Source: Tubulanus polymorphus (taxonomy: Eukaryota > Nemertea > Palaeonemertea > Tubulaniformes > Tubulanidae). From it: a stretch of 64,000 nucleotides of DNA. This document shows positions 37,301 through 47,368 of the stretch, in pieces. The stretch's first letter is position 1; every line of letters begins with the position of its first letter. The translations under genes and the position numbers were made by a program. Below the pieces are notes generated by a model, which saw only the letters and a program-made list of their open reading frames with translations, was not told where the DNA came from and ran no database searches. Where the stretch lies: contig NC_134027.1 of assembly GCF_964204645.1 (NCBI RefSeq), positions 4,266,485 to 4,330,484 of the forward strand, in the 5' to 3' direction.

Positions 37301-39865
37301 ATTGATAATCTTAATATAAATCTACGAACACGTGGCTGATTGATGTCTGGTTTCTATTCCAACGCATCATTCTAAAGACGAATCACCCCTGGACTATGAG
37401 GTATGGCAATCATTGACATCTGCATCAGTTTCTAACACGATATGAATTTACAAACCACATTTCATTAATCACCGTAACAAAACGATTTTACTCAGTGGTT
37501 ATTGCATCCTTTTGATTTCTCTTGCACCTTCGTAGATAGGTATCTGTCTAAACCCGATGCAACGGCTAATGTGGTTTTCACTAGTACAGTACTTAGCTTG
37601 TACAGGATTAAGTTTCAGTTTGATTTCAACGTTTTACCAGCTCTTCCAATTATTCTAGATCGAGCGATTCACTTAAAAAAACAATTAAAGCTTGCGCATG
37701 AAAAAGATAAATAAGCGCAGAGACGCATTGGGTTCGATAAATTGATGTTGAATTGATTGTTTTCGATTTTGAGCTGATGTAATTATAAACCTAGGCACCA
37801 GTAACGACAACTGCCATTGTCAGCCTGTCTCATTACGACGGGTGGAGTGTTTAATGGCGGATCTACGATTTCCGGGGAAGCAATAATAACGGATACAAAC
37901 ACTTTCCCCTCGGATGATGGTGCGGTAATCGTATTTTCTCGGCACACGTTTCAAGAAAATTCCGTAGGCGACAATGGAGATTGATAGAATTCCACGATTT
38001 GTGAATTCATAGTTTGAGGCTAGAGATTCATTAGTAAACGATGTAATTATAACGTAAAATGGTTCCTATCAACTTCGCTTTCGCGTTTGAAACAATTCCA
38101 TAGATGTCATTATCAAGAGTTATTACAATCATCAAAACGCGGCCCGGCGCGCGTTAGAAAACTTCCCAGGGAAATGATCAAATTGCGCCATCAAACTTAA
38201 AAACCATTAAAAATTATAACTTTCAAGTGGAAATACTGAGCCGATATGGGTGATAAATCTAGGATTATTTTTCGCCATAACAATCATAAATGTCTTAAGA
38301 ACGTATGTGAACTACGCAATGCACACCCCAGAGCTCCTAGTTCCGGTGAATATATTTCAACTCACATTAAACCACATTTACGACTGATTTATAAATCACA
38401 TAATTTTTGTATACTTTTATATTTTTAAAGGTAAATAAATATGTATGAAAAGAAAACCTTTTTTGAGAAACTTACCGTCAAAGGTGCTGTTGAGAATATA
38501 TTTCGTGAATAATTCGGTGCCATCAATCGGTTGCATTCGTTCGCATAGCTTGTATTCTCCAGGGCACAGGTCTCTGTGCATATTGTGTAGAGCGTACGCA
38601 AAAACGTAAACGGCATCGTATATGAACTGGGCCTTGCTTTCCGGCTGATAAATTCGGGACGTCAACTTTTCGTTTCCCGAACAAACGGTCGTAGTGTTAT
38701 CATGCGGATGAAACTGACATTCGTGGATATCTTCCCAATATTCAGTGAACCACGGGTTAACTGTATGGGTCCGAGGATGTAAACTTTTGAAGTAAATATC
38801 GTTAGACGGTATCGGGTTCGTTTGTAGCTCTATAGTTATTGCGCCTTCGGCTGCTAACTCGTTGCCTTTTACTGGACCTTCTTGAAGTCCCCAACCGTCA
38901 CTCGCAATCCAGGTAAACTGGTCAGTAACATTCTGTCTGGATGCCGCGTCCAACAGTTCCTTCGAATCCTCAAGTCTGATGAAAAGGATGACGACCTTCG
39001 CATTCGGTTTTCGTTGCAATTCGTGAATGATATTATCAAACGTCGAGTCTTTGGAATTAGCGGGAATTTTCACTTGAATAGCTATACAGATATTTCTGGC
39101 CCTGGCTTCCGCTGTAAAAGAATCGATGCCTGGCTCACCGTAATCACCATCTGATGCTACTGTTGAGACGTATGTCCAGTTGAAATGCTCAACTATGTCC
39201 ACCATTGCTTTGGCCTGAAATGTATCGGGTGGCAATGTCCTGGCGAAGAAATTGAAACGACCTTTATCACTCAGGGCTGCACTAGTAGAGGCATAACTTA
39301 TCTGTGGAATTTTAAAAAGGCGTAGGAGGTTTGCAACTTGTATCGAGACAGTACTGTACGCTCCTCCGACAACTCCGGCCACTGCTTTGAATGATGACTT
39401 GGGTTTTGCTTTTGAATTGTCAGAACAGATGAATTCCGATGCGTCTAAGGTGCTCATCGATGCCCGAACGTATTCAAGTGACTGTTCCAGAGCATAAGTT
39501 TCTCGAGAACACGTATCCAAAATATTAGCACCTAAAGTTATATTGGTCAAAATATCAGTCCTTGCGTTTATTTCGTTGATCGTGTACAACATAGTTTCAA
39601 GACGCTGGATTCCACGTTCGCCATTTAACAGTCCGCATGGTTTGTCTCCCGAGCCTTTCGTATGGACCGGGAACAGACCCCCTAATATAATGTCCCCGGG
39701 TATACGGACGGCTTTGTTCGACGGGTGATGCGTATCGTTGCGGTCTGGTTGGCCAGTTTCTAAATCCGTTCGGTATAAGTTCGTTACGCTACTAGTCACC
39801 AGTATGCTCGACAACATCAACAAAAACAAAAATCTTGGCGCCATCAGCCTAGTGACCTTACCCAT
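1256..39865 (-). CDS. mGluR: Metabotropic glutamate receptor, group II-like (complete, 4 coding exons)
   Basis: Class C G protein-coupled receptor that binds L-glutamate through an extracellular Venus flytrap domain and signals through a seven-helix membrane domain; group II members usually couple to Gi/o. Coding exons on the minus strand are 38476-39865, 17709-18772, 5412-5607 and 1256-1368. All junctions are AG/GT with matching phases (1, 0, 1), giving 920 residues, a normal length. Order: signal peptide, ligand-binding domain (about 50-490), cysteine-rich domain (about 530-583), 7TM (about 595-850), cytoplasmic tail. The GRGIQR-type arginines (R84, R88), S171, YAST at 191-194, Y242, D323 and K411 match known glutamate-contact positions of mGluR2/3. 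[27 protein letters not shown] and the TM7 sequence [10 protein letters not shown] are closer to group II than to groups I or III. Assignment to an ortholog group is by eye. Two lectin genes lie inside intron 2 on the other strand. Confidence 0.95.
1369..5411 (-). other. mGluR: mGluR intron 3
   Basis: 4.0 kb bounded by GTAAG (5411 side) and TTCCAG (1369 side). Two exact TGACGTCA octamers lie here (2651, 4448). No other coding signal was recognised. Confidence 0.8.
5412..5607 (-). CDS. mGluR: mGluR coding exon 3: TM7 and proximal cytoplasmic tail
   Basis: The acceptor TTTTTCAG|ATTCAAATT at 5608 continues phase 0 from exon 2, 12.1 kb away. The exon encodes residues 819-883: TM7 ([20 protein letters not shown]) and the conserved [14 protein letters not shown], as in group II receptors. 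A Thr/Ser/Asn-rich proximal tail follows. The donor is CATG|GTAAG at 5411, phase 1. The preceding exon ends exactly where this sequence begins in family members. Confidence 0.93.
5608..6721 (-). other. mGluR: mGluR intron 2, part before the lectin genes
   Basis: Intronic for the receptor and 5' flank for lectin gene A on the plus strand. No motif beyond ordinary AT-rich sequence was identified, and I could not place a TATA box or initiator for gene A. Confidence 0.6.
6722..6803 (+). CDS. Gene A exon 1: signal peptide
   Basis: ATG at 6722 starts [20 protein letters not shown], a positively charged start and a hydrophobic core, then a few polar residues. The donor is TCGG|GTAAGC, phase 1, matching the next acceptor. 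Position and phase parallel gene B exon 1. Confidence 0.82.
6722..9144 (+). CDS. Lectin-like gene A: CTLD with nested WSC domain, then a second CTLD
   Basis: Predicted secreted or membrane-anchored carbohydrate-recognition protein. Exons: 6722-6803 signal peptide, 6932-7174 first half of CTLD1, 7514-7677 and 7749-7884 WSC domain, 7967-8113 second half of CTLD1, 8185-8406 and 8508-8666 CTLD2. A probable last exon starts at 8912. All junctions are phase 1 except the phase 0 intron inside WSC, and the frame stays open throughout (384 residues through 8666). CTLD1 has six cysteines but neither EPN nor WND, so classical calcium-dependent sugar binding is doubtful. CTLD2 has all six cysteines and the WIG motif. 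Paralogous with gene B, whose exons 2, 4, 6 and 7 have identical lengths (243, 136, 222, 159). The 3' end is uncertain. Confidence 0.88.
6932..7174 (+). CDS. Gene A exon 2: N-terminal half of CTLD1
   Basis: The acceptor is TTTTTCAG|AC, phase 1. It holds the start of a long-form CTLD: three cysteines (EVC, GLCYGF, RLC), the SAWTGIKV core that replaces WIG, and DWHWEQG at the exon end. The domain is cut just before the long loop, which resumes in the exon at 7967 after the WSC exons. Length 243 equals gene B exon 2. Confidence 0.9.
7514..7884 (+). CDS. Gene A exons 3-4: WSC domain nested in CTLD1
   Basis: Exons 7514-7677 and 7749-7884, with a 71-base phase 0 intron between them. The domain starts GCFED, carries VCRNAC, YAGVQ, CWCG and [11 protein letters not shown], and has all eight WSC cysteines. 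WSC is an extracellular module of fungal cell wall sensors and animal proteins such as polycystin-1 and Kremen, thought to bind carbohydrate. Both outer introns are phase 1, so the pair of exons is a symmetric module. Confidence 0.92.
7967..8113 (+). CDS. Gene A exon 5: C-terminal half of CTLD1
   Basis: Resumes the lectin fold: [30 protein letters not shown]. The last three of six CTLD cysteines are here. The usual EPN tripeptide reads MIN at the aligned place and WND reads WKE, so both calcium/sugar motifs are lost. Phase 1 at both ends. Confidence 0.88.
8185..8666 (+). CDS. Gene A exons 6-7: second CTLD (CTLD2)
   Basis: Exons 8185-8406 (222) and 8508-8666 (159). Six cysteines (ECD, NHC, ETC, EKC, VSC, YIC) and the [10 protein letters not shown] core. 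The intron interrupts the domain right after W-x-x-x-W-N-G, the same place where the WSC exons lie in CTLD1. No EPN or WND motif. If the last intron were retained, translation would stop at 8701 and give a secreted form. Confidence 0.9.
8705..8868. mobile_element. Short inverted-repeat element (MITE-like), inside gene A last intron
   Basis: The left end reads AATCTCGCCTAACTCAGACA. The right end, on the other strand, reads CAGGTCAACCTCGCCTAACTCGGGCA and is followed by TA. About 160 bases long with no coding capacity. A CAG-type terminus beside TA is what non-autonomous pogo/Tigger-like elements show; the family call is an inference and the left terminus is diverged. Confidence 0.55.
8912..9144 (+). 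CDS. Gene A possible terminal exon (stalk, short hydrophobic segment)
   Basis: The acceptor TTCACTTTCAG at 8911 gives, in the required phase, [19 protein letters not shown], which resembles the start of the gene B stalk ([17 protein letters not shown]). A short hydrophobic run (LIFVLIMIL) follows, then a stop at 9142-9144. The hydrophobic run is short for a membrane span, and a donor near 9034 (ACAG|GTATAT) may lead on to other exons. Alternatively the gene has a decayed 3' end. Confidence 0.45.
9145..9614. other. Spacer between lectin genes A and B
   Basis: About 470 bases between the possible end of gene A and the start codon of gene B. It should hold the gene A 3' end and gene B promoter. 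No clear poly(A) signal or TATA box was singled out. Confidence 0.4.
9615..9690 (+). CDS. Gene B exon 1: signal peptide
   Basis: ATG at 9615 begins [20 protein letters not shown]; the donor is GCAG|GTAAGG, phase 1, joining to give ENEFCKNG. The hydrophobic core is modest but the position equals gene A exon 1. Confidence 0.78.
9615..12064 (+). CDS. Lectin-like gene B: CTLD with nested WSC, second CTLD, mucin-like stalk, TM and tail
   Basis: Predicted type I membrane receptor of 528 residues. Exons: 9615-9690, 9836-10078, 10153-10307, 10388-10523, 10693-10842, 10939-11160, 11234-11392, 11498-11837, 11959-12064. Layout: signal peptide 1-25, CTLD1 first half 26-106, WSC 107-203, CTLD1 second half 204-253, CTLD2 254-380, Ser/Thr stalk about 381-468, membrane span about 470-492, cytoplasmic tail to 528. 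Every junction joins in frame. CTLD1 keeps WND (YNWNDRLC) but not EPN; CTLD2 lacks the fourth and fifth cysteines as a pair. A tandem duplicate of gene A lying antisense within a glutamate receptor intron. The ligand is unknown. Donors at 11161 (GTTGGT) and 11838 (GTATTT) are weak but give the right phase. Confidence 0.92.
9836..10078 (+). CDS. Gene B exon 2: N-terminal half of CTLD1
   Basis: The acceptor is [38 protein letters not shown] and DWHWVQG mark a long-form CTLD that stops before its long loop. Length 243, as in gene A. Confidence 0.9.
10153..10523 (+). CDS. Gene B exons 3-4: WSC domain nested in CTLD1
   Basis: Exons 10153-10307 and 10388-10523 with a phase 0 intron at the same codon position as in gene A. 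Eight cysteines: [32 protein letters not shown]. The first exon is nine bases shorter than in gene A, within the variable loop. Confidence 0.92.
10693..10842 (+). CDS. Gene B exon 5: C-terminal half of CTLD1
   Basis: [33 protein letters not shown]. The WND calcium motif is intact while the EPN position reads LIN. Phase 1 at both ends, donor AGTA|GTAAGT. Confidence 0.88.
10939..11392 (+). CDS. Gene B exons 6-7: second CTLD, missing one conserved disulfide
   Basis: Exons 10939-11160 and 11234-11392, lengths 222 and 159 as in gene [11 protein letters not shown] is retained. At the places of gene A EKC and VSC the sequence reads KAR and VPS, so the two cysteines that normally pair are both gone, while the outer pair (ETC, YIC) stays. 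Confidence 0.87.
11498..12064 (+). CDS. Gene B exons 8-9: Ser/Thr stalk, transmembrane segment, cytoplasmic tail
   Basis: Exon 11498-11837 encodes about 85 residues rich in Ser, Thr and Pro (likely O-glycosylated), then the hydrophobic span [20 protein letters not shown]. Exon 11959-12064 adds [15 protein letters not shown] and a short tail ending STYPLT, stop TGA at 12062. No ITAM- or ITIM-like tyrosine motif is visible. The basic residues after the span fit a type I topology. Confidence 0.88.
12122..12127 (+). terminator. Poly(A) signal of lectin gene B
   Basis: AATAAA 58 bases after the gene B stop codon, on the correct strand. Confidence 0.55.
12128..17708 (-). other. mGluR: mGluR intron 2, part after the lectin genes
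   Basis: AT-rich intronic DNA. Contains a 34-base near-palindrome at 14177-14210. No further exon, repeat family or RNA gene was recognised. Confidence 0.6.
14177..14210. repeat. Near-perfect palindrome
   Basis: The arms AGTGGGTGT and ACACCCACT are exact inverted repeats around a core containing GTACATGTAC, itself a palindrome. It could form a hairpin or cruciform. No role is evident. Confidence 0.6.
17709..18772 (-). CDS. mGluR: mGluR coding exon 2: cysteine-rich domain and TM1-TM6
   Basis: The acceptor TTTCAG|ATGG at 18773 joins exon 1 to rebuild GAT (Asp464) and then [20 protein letters not shown], the expected end of the ligand-binding domain. The nine-cysteine domain runs from about residue 530 to 583, with the CCWVC motif. 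Six membrane helices follow, with TKTNRI in loop 1/TM3 and PENFNE before TM6. The donor is TTCGAG|GTAAGT at 17708, phase 0. The methionine at 18710 that opens the uninterrupted frame is internal, not a start. Confidence 0.95.
18773..38475 (-). other. mGluR: mGluR intron 1 (19.7 kb)
   Basis: Bounded by a GTAAG donor and a TTTCAG acceptor that restore Asp464. Open frames of up to about 120 codons occur on both strands, but none shows a domain, codon bias or splice context I trust. Five TGACGTCA octamers lie here. No tandem repeat of note. Confidence 0.75.
38476..39865 (-). CDS. mGluR: mGluR coding exon 1: signal peptide and glutamate-binding domain
   Basis: Encodes residues 1-463 plus one base. 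The first in-frame ATG is at 39865, but Met8 (codon 39844-39842) begins a more typical signal peptide ([19 protein letters not shown]), so either may be the true start. Ligand-site residues R84, R88, S171, T194, Y242, D323 and K411 are present; the serine two residues before S171 in mGluR2 is Ala169 here. The donor is GACG|GTAAG at 38475, phase 1. The reading frame continues a few codons into the intron before a stop, which is only read-through. Confidence 0.95.
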
Positions 39866-42607
39866 AAAATAAATGAAGATTGTTTTTCCAGCAGAAGCGG
39901 TAGAACGCCTTCCATCAACACTCTCTATTTCGCAGACTCTATCGAACTCTTACAGATGTGTGTTTATCTCAACTTACGATGGTCCTATTAGTTCGGCAGC
40001 GTGATGGCCAAATATACTCCAGAGTGCGAGATGCAAATATAACCTCATTACGCATATCTCAAATCACAATGATTATGCTAAATATCATCACGTGTCAACT
40101 TTCACTACTGCTTTCATCAAAGCAAAACTTTTTTTCTATCGAAAGCTTTTTGTATTTTTCTTCCGCGTAAATGGCTTCATCCAAACGGGACAAGACGATT
40201 GACACGCGCGTACCGCTTGTAGATTTCACTGAACGCGTGACTTGATATTTTCCACTCTCTCAGTTTTTATCTCTTTCAACCGCTCACAGTGCCTGCGAGT
40301 CGACAAATGAAGACGGACGATTAGAACGAATCAATATGCAGCGGTGATACGCCACCATCGGTCGTTCATAGCGACACGTCTCTCTACACTGCCGGTTAGT
40401 CTGAAACGAAACGAATTAATACTTCCAACGTTATTTCACATAGAAAGCGGTGAACCCATAACCATCAATTGAAAACCGGTAATTTATCAATGAGTCACTG
40501 ATAGAGATTATGGATGCGATTGTCACTGTAATGTGAGTGAATACCGATAAAAAAGCGGGCTTATCTCATCTAGCATGTCTAGCTTATTCTTGTGAATAGA
40601 TCGTAACTATTTTTCTAATTAGATAATTGGATCCGACTTTATAATGGAATCAATCGCCATTAATTATCAGGAAATCACGGTGTCAGAGAGAATCATTTCT
40701 GAAGGGCACAGTCAGATATCCGTTCAATGCCCGACCAGTTCGGTTCGTATTCTTAATTCTATCCGAGCCGAGTTTATCAATGACAGTTCATTAAGACACT
40801 CATTATTTCGCCCGATGAACGATCTAGAAATAAAGCCAAACTTTATCGATGTTAATGTAGGCCTACTTTGAAATCAGGCATCCATCACAAACACGTTTAT
40901 GGTTTTCAAATGTTTAAATGAGCACCACAACATGAGAGTCCGAAAATTCCTGAAGATCACGATTAGGTATAGTCGAAACGTCGAATCAATAAACTATTAG
41001 CTTAAAGGGAACTTTTCGGACTTCATCGTTCTCGTCTTATTAGCTTGGTATTCTCTTTATAACGTTATAAAAAGGACATAGTGTATCATCAGTGGTTATT
41101 CAGTCTATCTAGGAAAAAATGTTACTGGCTATCACAGAATCATGGAAGTTCGTCGTGGATTATTATTCTGCGTCAGTTTCTACACCACCGCTGATATACA
41201 AGGTTAGCATTCGGAGGTAAACAAGCGCGCAGGTTTTTTACGAACTATTTGGCTTTTGTCACAAGCAGTGTACTGATGACAGGTTTAAAAACAACGGCCA
41301 ATATCCATCAGATATTTTGTTCACGCGAAATCGGCGCTGTCTTCAATTTGGTTACGGAAATTGCAAGAGTTGGCGACAAACACAGATACCATTAGTGAGG
41401 AAATAGTTACACACCACCGACATACAAACTGATAAAAATGAAATCTGATGACAATTCATGGTACGTCTGTCGCCAAGTGGCGATCTTTGTTAGCTATCGG
41501 TAATGACGGACTGTAGCTTATAAGCCGTCAAATTTGCTCGAAGGGACTGTATCTAAGATTCATTGTCGCGTTACGAATACCACTATATCGTGATTTTTTA
41601 TTGATTTTTTGATATTTTGAGAAATAAGTAATTAAGTCATCAAAAAGGTGATACAGGGACCGATGAGCCACGCAAAATCCACGCGTTATTTGCTCAAACA
41701 AGTCGAACTGACGCCTTTGATGTCTCCATACACCAAATTATAACCTTTCCCAGTTAATCAATCAGCGTTTTGTTGCCACATGGATAAAAACAAATTTTCT
41801 AAGCAAGTATAATTAGATTATTGATCGTCGAAATTCTCAGTAATTGTCGTCTTATCAGTAATGTGTAATTCAAACATTTCGATCCCCTTTTCATATAAAA
41901 ATGACCCAACTAATGTAACGTCAGACTTAACGATAGACGTTTGCAGTAGTTTTGGCGGCGTCGATATGTGACGATATTGAACGGCAGCAAGTGCAGTATA
42001 CGATCAATTGATACGACGGCTTTATGTACACAGAGTCAACAAGAAAATGTCTGAGAGGCTAATGTCAAAAAGCAACGCCCTAAAATGATGTTAAAATAGT
42101 GACAGAAATAGAAGCTATCGCTACCAGCTATAGATAATATACAGGTCGATTTTTCGTAGGCAAATCTGCCATCACGAATAATCATCATATCCTAAACATA
42201 TTTTCAAAGGAATTATAATTAACCGAATCTTCTATTCCGTTTCCAGAAAAGTTCTATATGGGTAAACTTTGATTAACTGCCAAACGACGAACGCCAACAG
42301 AGAGTGAGGAATTTGATTTCCCTTTTACAGCCCCGTTCAATAGACAAAATGATGAACACTTGGTTGGCTTTGATGACGCTATTCCGGCGGAATGTTAATT
42401 TCGGTATGTTTAATGGTTTTTGCTAGACATGGTAATCGGCGGTTATGGTGCCACAAAAAAGATCTAGTACAGATTCATTATCGGCGCAATTTTCTCCTTG
42501 AAAATGAAATCTGTTCTTCCGACTATTGTTTGGAAAATCCCCAAACAGTCATATCTACAGTATCACTATAGGTGAAGCGAAATAGATTTGATTTGAGAAA
42601 TAGAAAT
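39866..42607. other. 5' flank of mGluR
   Basis: Upstream of the receptor start on the minus strand. It should contain the 5' UTR or an upstream intron. No TATA box or convincing 5' exon was identified. Confidence 0.4.
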
Positions 42608-43221
<614 letters not shown>

Positions 43222-43223
<2 letters not shown>

Positions 43224-45041
43224 ACGGGTATAAGTGGATTTACCATGATTTAACTCGGGGCAGCGAGTGCGTCGTAGATTCCAAATGACTTCACGCTGAG
43301 ATAGCTTTAATATCGCTACGCCGAAGAAATCCCCGATTATAATCGTTAAATTCCGAGTAATGAGCTGAGAGAGCAATATGATCCGTCTTGCAGCAATCTT
43401 CTTTCAAATACGGCTTGTTGGACTCGTCTGGGCTTCAACGGATTAGTTTCTTACGACTATACATTTTCATCGCCCTGCCAATAAACACTGCAGGGGACTT
43501 AATGGTCTCAAACACAAACATACATAGATCGTCACTGTTTCATTTTGACTTCATAAAAAAATGACATATATACTGACAAATCAGTTCATTTTCAATTATC
43601 TAAAATCTATTCATATTCAAATGAATATATAATCATGGCACAGGTTTCAATCGATACTTCCAAACGCATGCATATGTAATTTTGAGTATATATATATATA
43701 TAAATATATAAATATGTAAATAAATTAGAATGTTGTTCTATAATTCATTGTTCTTGGTTTGTATCGCTGCATTGGATGGAATTGCACAGGTTTCTAAAAG
43801 TACTTACTAGCTTCGTACATTCGGTTCGTTTTATTGGGTTATGACAATACGCATTGCGTGGCATTCCGATACAGAAACAATTCTTCTTCCAATCGCGATT
43901 TCCGATCGATGAAATCTATAGCCAATAATTAATGTGACGTAAAGATACACGTAGGTGCTAATTCTGCACTATCATTTGTTCCCAACACATGTTGCTTCAA
44001 GACGCCATGGCAAAGTGAAAATACCAACGTGAAAATTATTGATGCGACCACTACTAATATGTATGCATGTTTATCCGTATCAGCAAAAATCAGATCAGTC
44101 AATCAAACAATCTATCAACCCCTTTTAGTAACTTCTTCACATCTGACGATGGTCTTTTGAGAACCCGCTGAAACAACGTCCTTTTTTAAGCTTTGAATTC
44201 TAACTTTTGATAAATGAATCTCGTTTGAATCGCTTGGATTTTATTTCTATTGTCTATTCTTCCCGTTTGAGTGTGGCTATTCTCCTGCAATCTCGTCTCG
44301 GTTTTCAGTATAAAAAAAAAAATCTGTTTGAGTAAAGTCTTATATATCAGCTCTTTTTGAATATTTTCAATTCATTTGTTTTCTCACACGTACCTTTTAT
44401 CGGGTTACCACAGTAAAAAGGATCGTATCATACATAGCGTGTGAATGTCAAAATACGCAAGATGTTGTTCGGCGCCGAGTGAAAAAGTGACACAGCTGCT
44501 CCTGAACTGAACAACTGGTATTAATTGCTGCTGGCTATGTACATGCCGATGATAATGCGAAATTTATATAATATTCACTTATTATTCGATAATTTGCAAA
44601 TAATAGTGAATTAGTCGCGCGATACCCTATAGCAGCCATGCGGTCATGTGTTTCAGTCAGGTGACGACGCCATGTCGACGGTAGAGGTAGGAAATCGTGA
44701 TTAGACTAAACCAAAACACTAGCCCCAACTTAGCACGGCCTCTTGAGCTAGAGAGTTGGTTAGCTCAATCACGGATAAGCCGTCTAACCACGTTTAGACC
44801 AAAGCCCAACGCACATGACGCAGGGTATGACGGAAGACAGGAGACATAAACATATTTCCGAGCCGAGCGTTTTCCTGTGACGTATGTGCGTCAATACGTT
44901 GATACTGTTTTACTGCAGCGTTCGCTCCTGACGGTCGCCTACGTGCACAGCGAAAGGTTTTTTTGGTTATGATTAGAACACAACATTAAATTAACAAAAA
45001 GGCTTTGAAAGATATGCGCACGCCTTAGAATTTGATCGAAC
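43222..45041. other. Intergenic, no gene recognised
   Basis: AT-rich, with a short TA/TAAA microsatellite near 43688-43725. Nothing else is supported. Confidence 0.5.
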
Positions 45042-45323
45042 ATGAAATCTACGGCTTTTGCTTCAAAGTTATTAAATATTGCTTATGGAATTCTTATCTC
45101 TTTAATTTACCCAAATCGTAGTTCTACCGACATCATGCAATCCGCTTTCAGATTGACTACAAATGCAACTGAACTCCATCAAAGTAAACTGATTATCCCA
45201 TCATTTTTTTGTTCTATTGGAACATGTTCTTCTTATGATTCAGATTCCCAGGGCGAAGCTTGCTCGTTGTATAGAGCGTGTAAGGATTTTGTTTATAATT
45301 CAAGGTGCTGCGCAGTAAACTGA
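45042..45323 (+). CDS. Possible small secreted cysteine-rich peptide
   Basis: Single-exon frame of 93 residues. The start MKSTAFASKLLNIAYGILIS looks like a signal peptide. The last 40 residues hold six cysteines spaced C-x4-C-x11-C-x5-C-x8-CC, ending four residues after the first cysteine of that CC pair. Small disulfide-rich secreted peptides (antimicrobial or toxin-like) often have this overall form, but I recognise no family. AATAAA occurs at 45605-45610. The frame could be chance, and no homology supports it. Confidence 0.4.
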   Translation: MKSTAFASKLLNIAYGILISLIYPNRSSTDIMQSAFRLTTNATELHQSKLIIPSFFCSIGTCSSYDSDSQGEACSLYRACKDFVYNSRCCAVN

Positions 45324-47368
45324 ACCTAAAATCAATCGGTTGCTAATGAGATTTTACATGAAAGTTTCCACCATGATATAATAGCTGAGATTTGATTTCG
45401 ACAAGAGGCTATCAGGAAGAATTACAATCATAACTGTGCCCGAGTTGAAATTGATATCTATAAAAAAGTACTTGATAATGGGTTTAAATCACTTTAAGAA
45501 CTTAAATGTTTCGTGAAAGGCAACTTGGAAACAGAGTAAACAGAACTGTTATGGTGACATGCACTCACCGAGGAGCAAGCGGAAAACTATTGCAGGAAGA
45601 AATTAATAAATCTAATCTGCTATACTCGACATCGGTGAATGTAACCATTGGTTTGTAAATGATGCGAGAACGTTTTTTGCCAGTCGACAATAATTTGCGG
45701 GAGCAGTTTTTCAAATAACCACATTAAACAACGTGTGCATCGTTGTAAGTAACGCAAATGGCGCGAGCGTAATGCAATGCGATGCCATTATTTGTCTCAA
45801 AAATACATAAAACCCAGTGGTCCGAAAATCAAGACGCCATAGGACGAACTAAGCGTCAGACGCTTACCTAACAAGTTTATAGATTTGATGTTTTATCGAA
45901 CTAACAAGTTTATAGATTTGATGTTTCATCGAAACTAACGCTATAACAATGGTGTTGATTCAGAGAGGCAAAATGCGTACACGGAATGGTGAAAATTGAC
46001 GCAATATCGTGCAACCTTATGTAAAATATTTCACCATTGGGAATCGCAGTTGTGGCCACGCTTATATCGCGGTGACTCTTAACTAATAGTGTTTTCATGT
46101 TTGCCTTGGTACCGAGTAATAACAGTTGCACAAAACCCCCGCAGCATCTCGGAACTCGCCTGATAAGCAGCTGATGCGGTCCTCCTAATATCGCACTCCA
46201 AAGATCGATCCCATATTACGAATGAGTTGTGACAAGTTTCTACGCATAAGGTGCCTGCAGGTTTTACTATGTACATGCAGTTAAGTACCTCTCATCAGAA
46301 GGTCCCGGTATAACAATTTCAGGTTACGAAAAACACTTCTGTCGTCTTAACGTTCTTGTCATTTTTTATGAGATTTTTGTTTATCTGTTTGACCGTAACA
46401 GAGATATCGTGAGAAATCAGCATTCCCATTACAAATCCAACATAACTATTCTACTTTTCTACTTCGCAAATTGCATTTACGTTATTGCTACCATTATTAG
46501 TGTGTATTCATGTAATTAGGTAATTACTTCTGTTTGTGTATTTTCAGTTGTTAATCTTCTGCTGAAATTGTACGACAGAAAATGGGTTTTGCGGAGTTGG
46601 GATGGGTTTTACGGTCGTTTGAACGAATTTGCCAGGGATGGATCAGTTTAACCATATTTATATCGGATGTGAAGTGTCTGTCATAGCGATACAGAATTGA
46701 TTAGCGAATATGCCAGTCAATTTTAGTGCGGACTGTATCATATTTCATCATATATCACTTCGAATAATCGAGCATGATTGACCACTGTTCATACCAGCCT
46801 GTCGGTGATAGTACATACTATTGCTGATGTAACGAGATTTCATTTCGTGCGTGTATAATTCCAATGGCCCTGTGCGGGATTCCAGATATCGGTGTAAACT
46901 CTATTTGCCTACGCTAAGGTCACTTGTATAAGCGCACAAGGGTAAATCAATTTATATATCGAATATAGTGATAGATAGTTATATAGATTGACACTCTCAT
47001 CCTCTGGCCCTCTTGCACTATTAACTATTAACACTAATATAATCAACTCCGGTCATGAGGATTACCAAAAAAATTCATTTTTCCTAAAGGCCTACTTTCG
47101 TATCATCCATACAACTATGGTGGCTGATAAGGGCCACATGTATTATCTTTGATGTGACTTCGATCATGAAAAAACGCAAAACGAAACTTATGGAAAACCT
47201 AGGTGTTGTTTAATGAGTTTGTAATCAAAATTGGGACGATGAAACATCAAACACTTAGAAAAGCTGCGATCATACGGAGCCGATTTGGACCATTCACTCA
47301 TGTGATCGCAGCTGTGGGAAATATATTAATGTATGGATTTGGAGTTCTATGAATGAGTGTTATGAGTG
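45324..47368. other. Intergenic, one short tandem duplication
   Basis: AT-rich. Apart from the 33-base duplication at 45868-45933, nothing is supported. Confidence 0.5.
45868..45933. repeat. Two tandem copies of a 33-base unit
   Basis: Units 45868-45900 and 45901-45933 differ at one base (TTTTATCGAA against TTTCATCGAA). A simple local duplication. Confidence 0.85.

Noticed and set aside
38417-38475. Extension of mGluR exon 1 past the donor (ending in a hydrophobic tail)
   Set aside because: It is intron read-through; splicing at GACG|GTAAG restores the conserved family sequence in exon 2.
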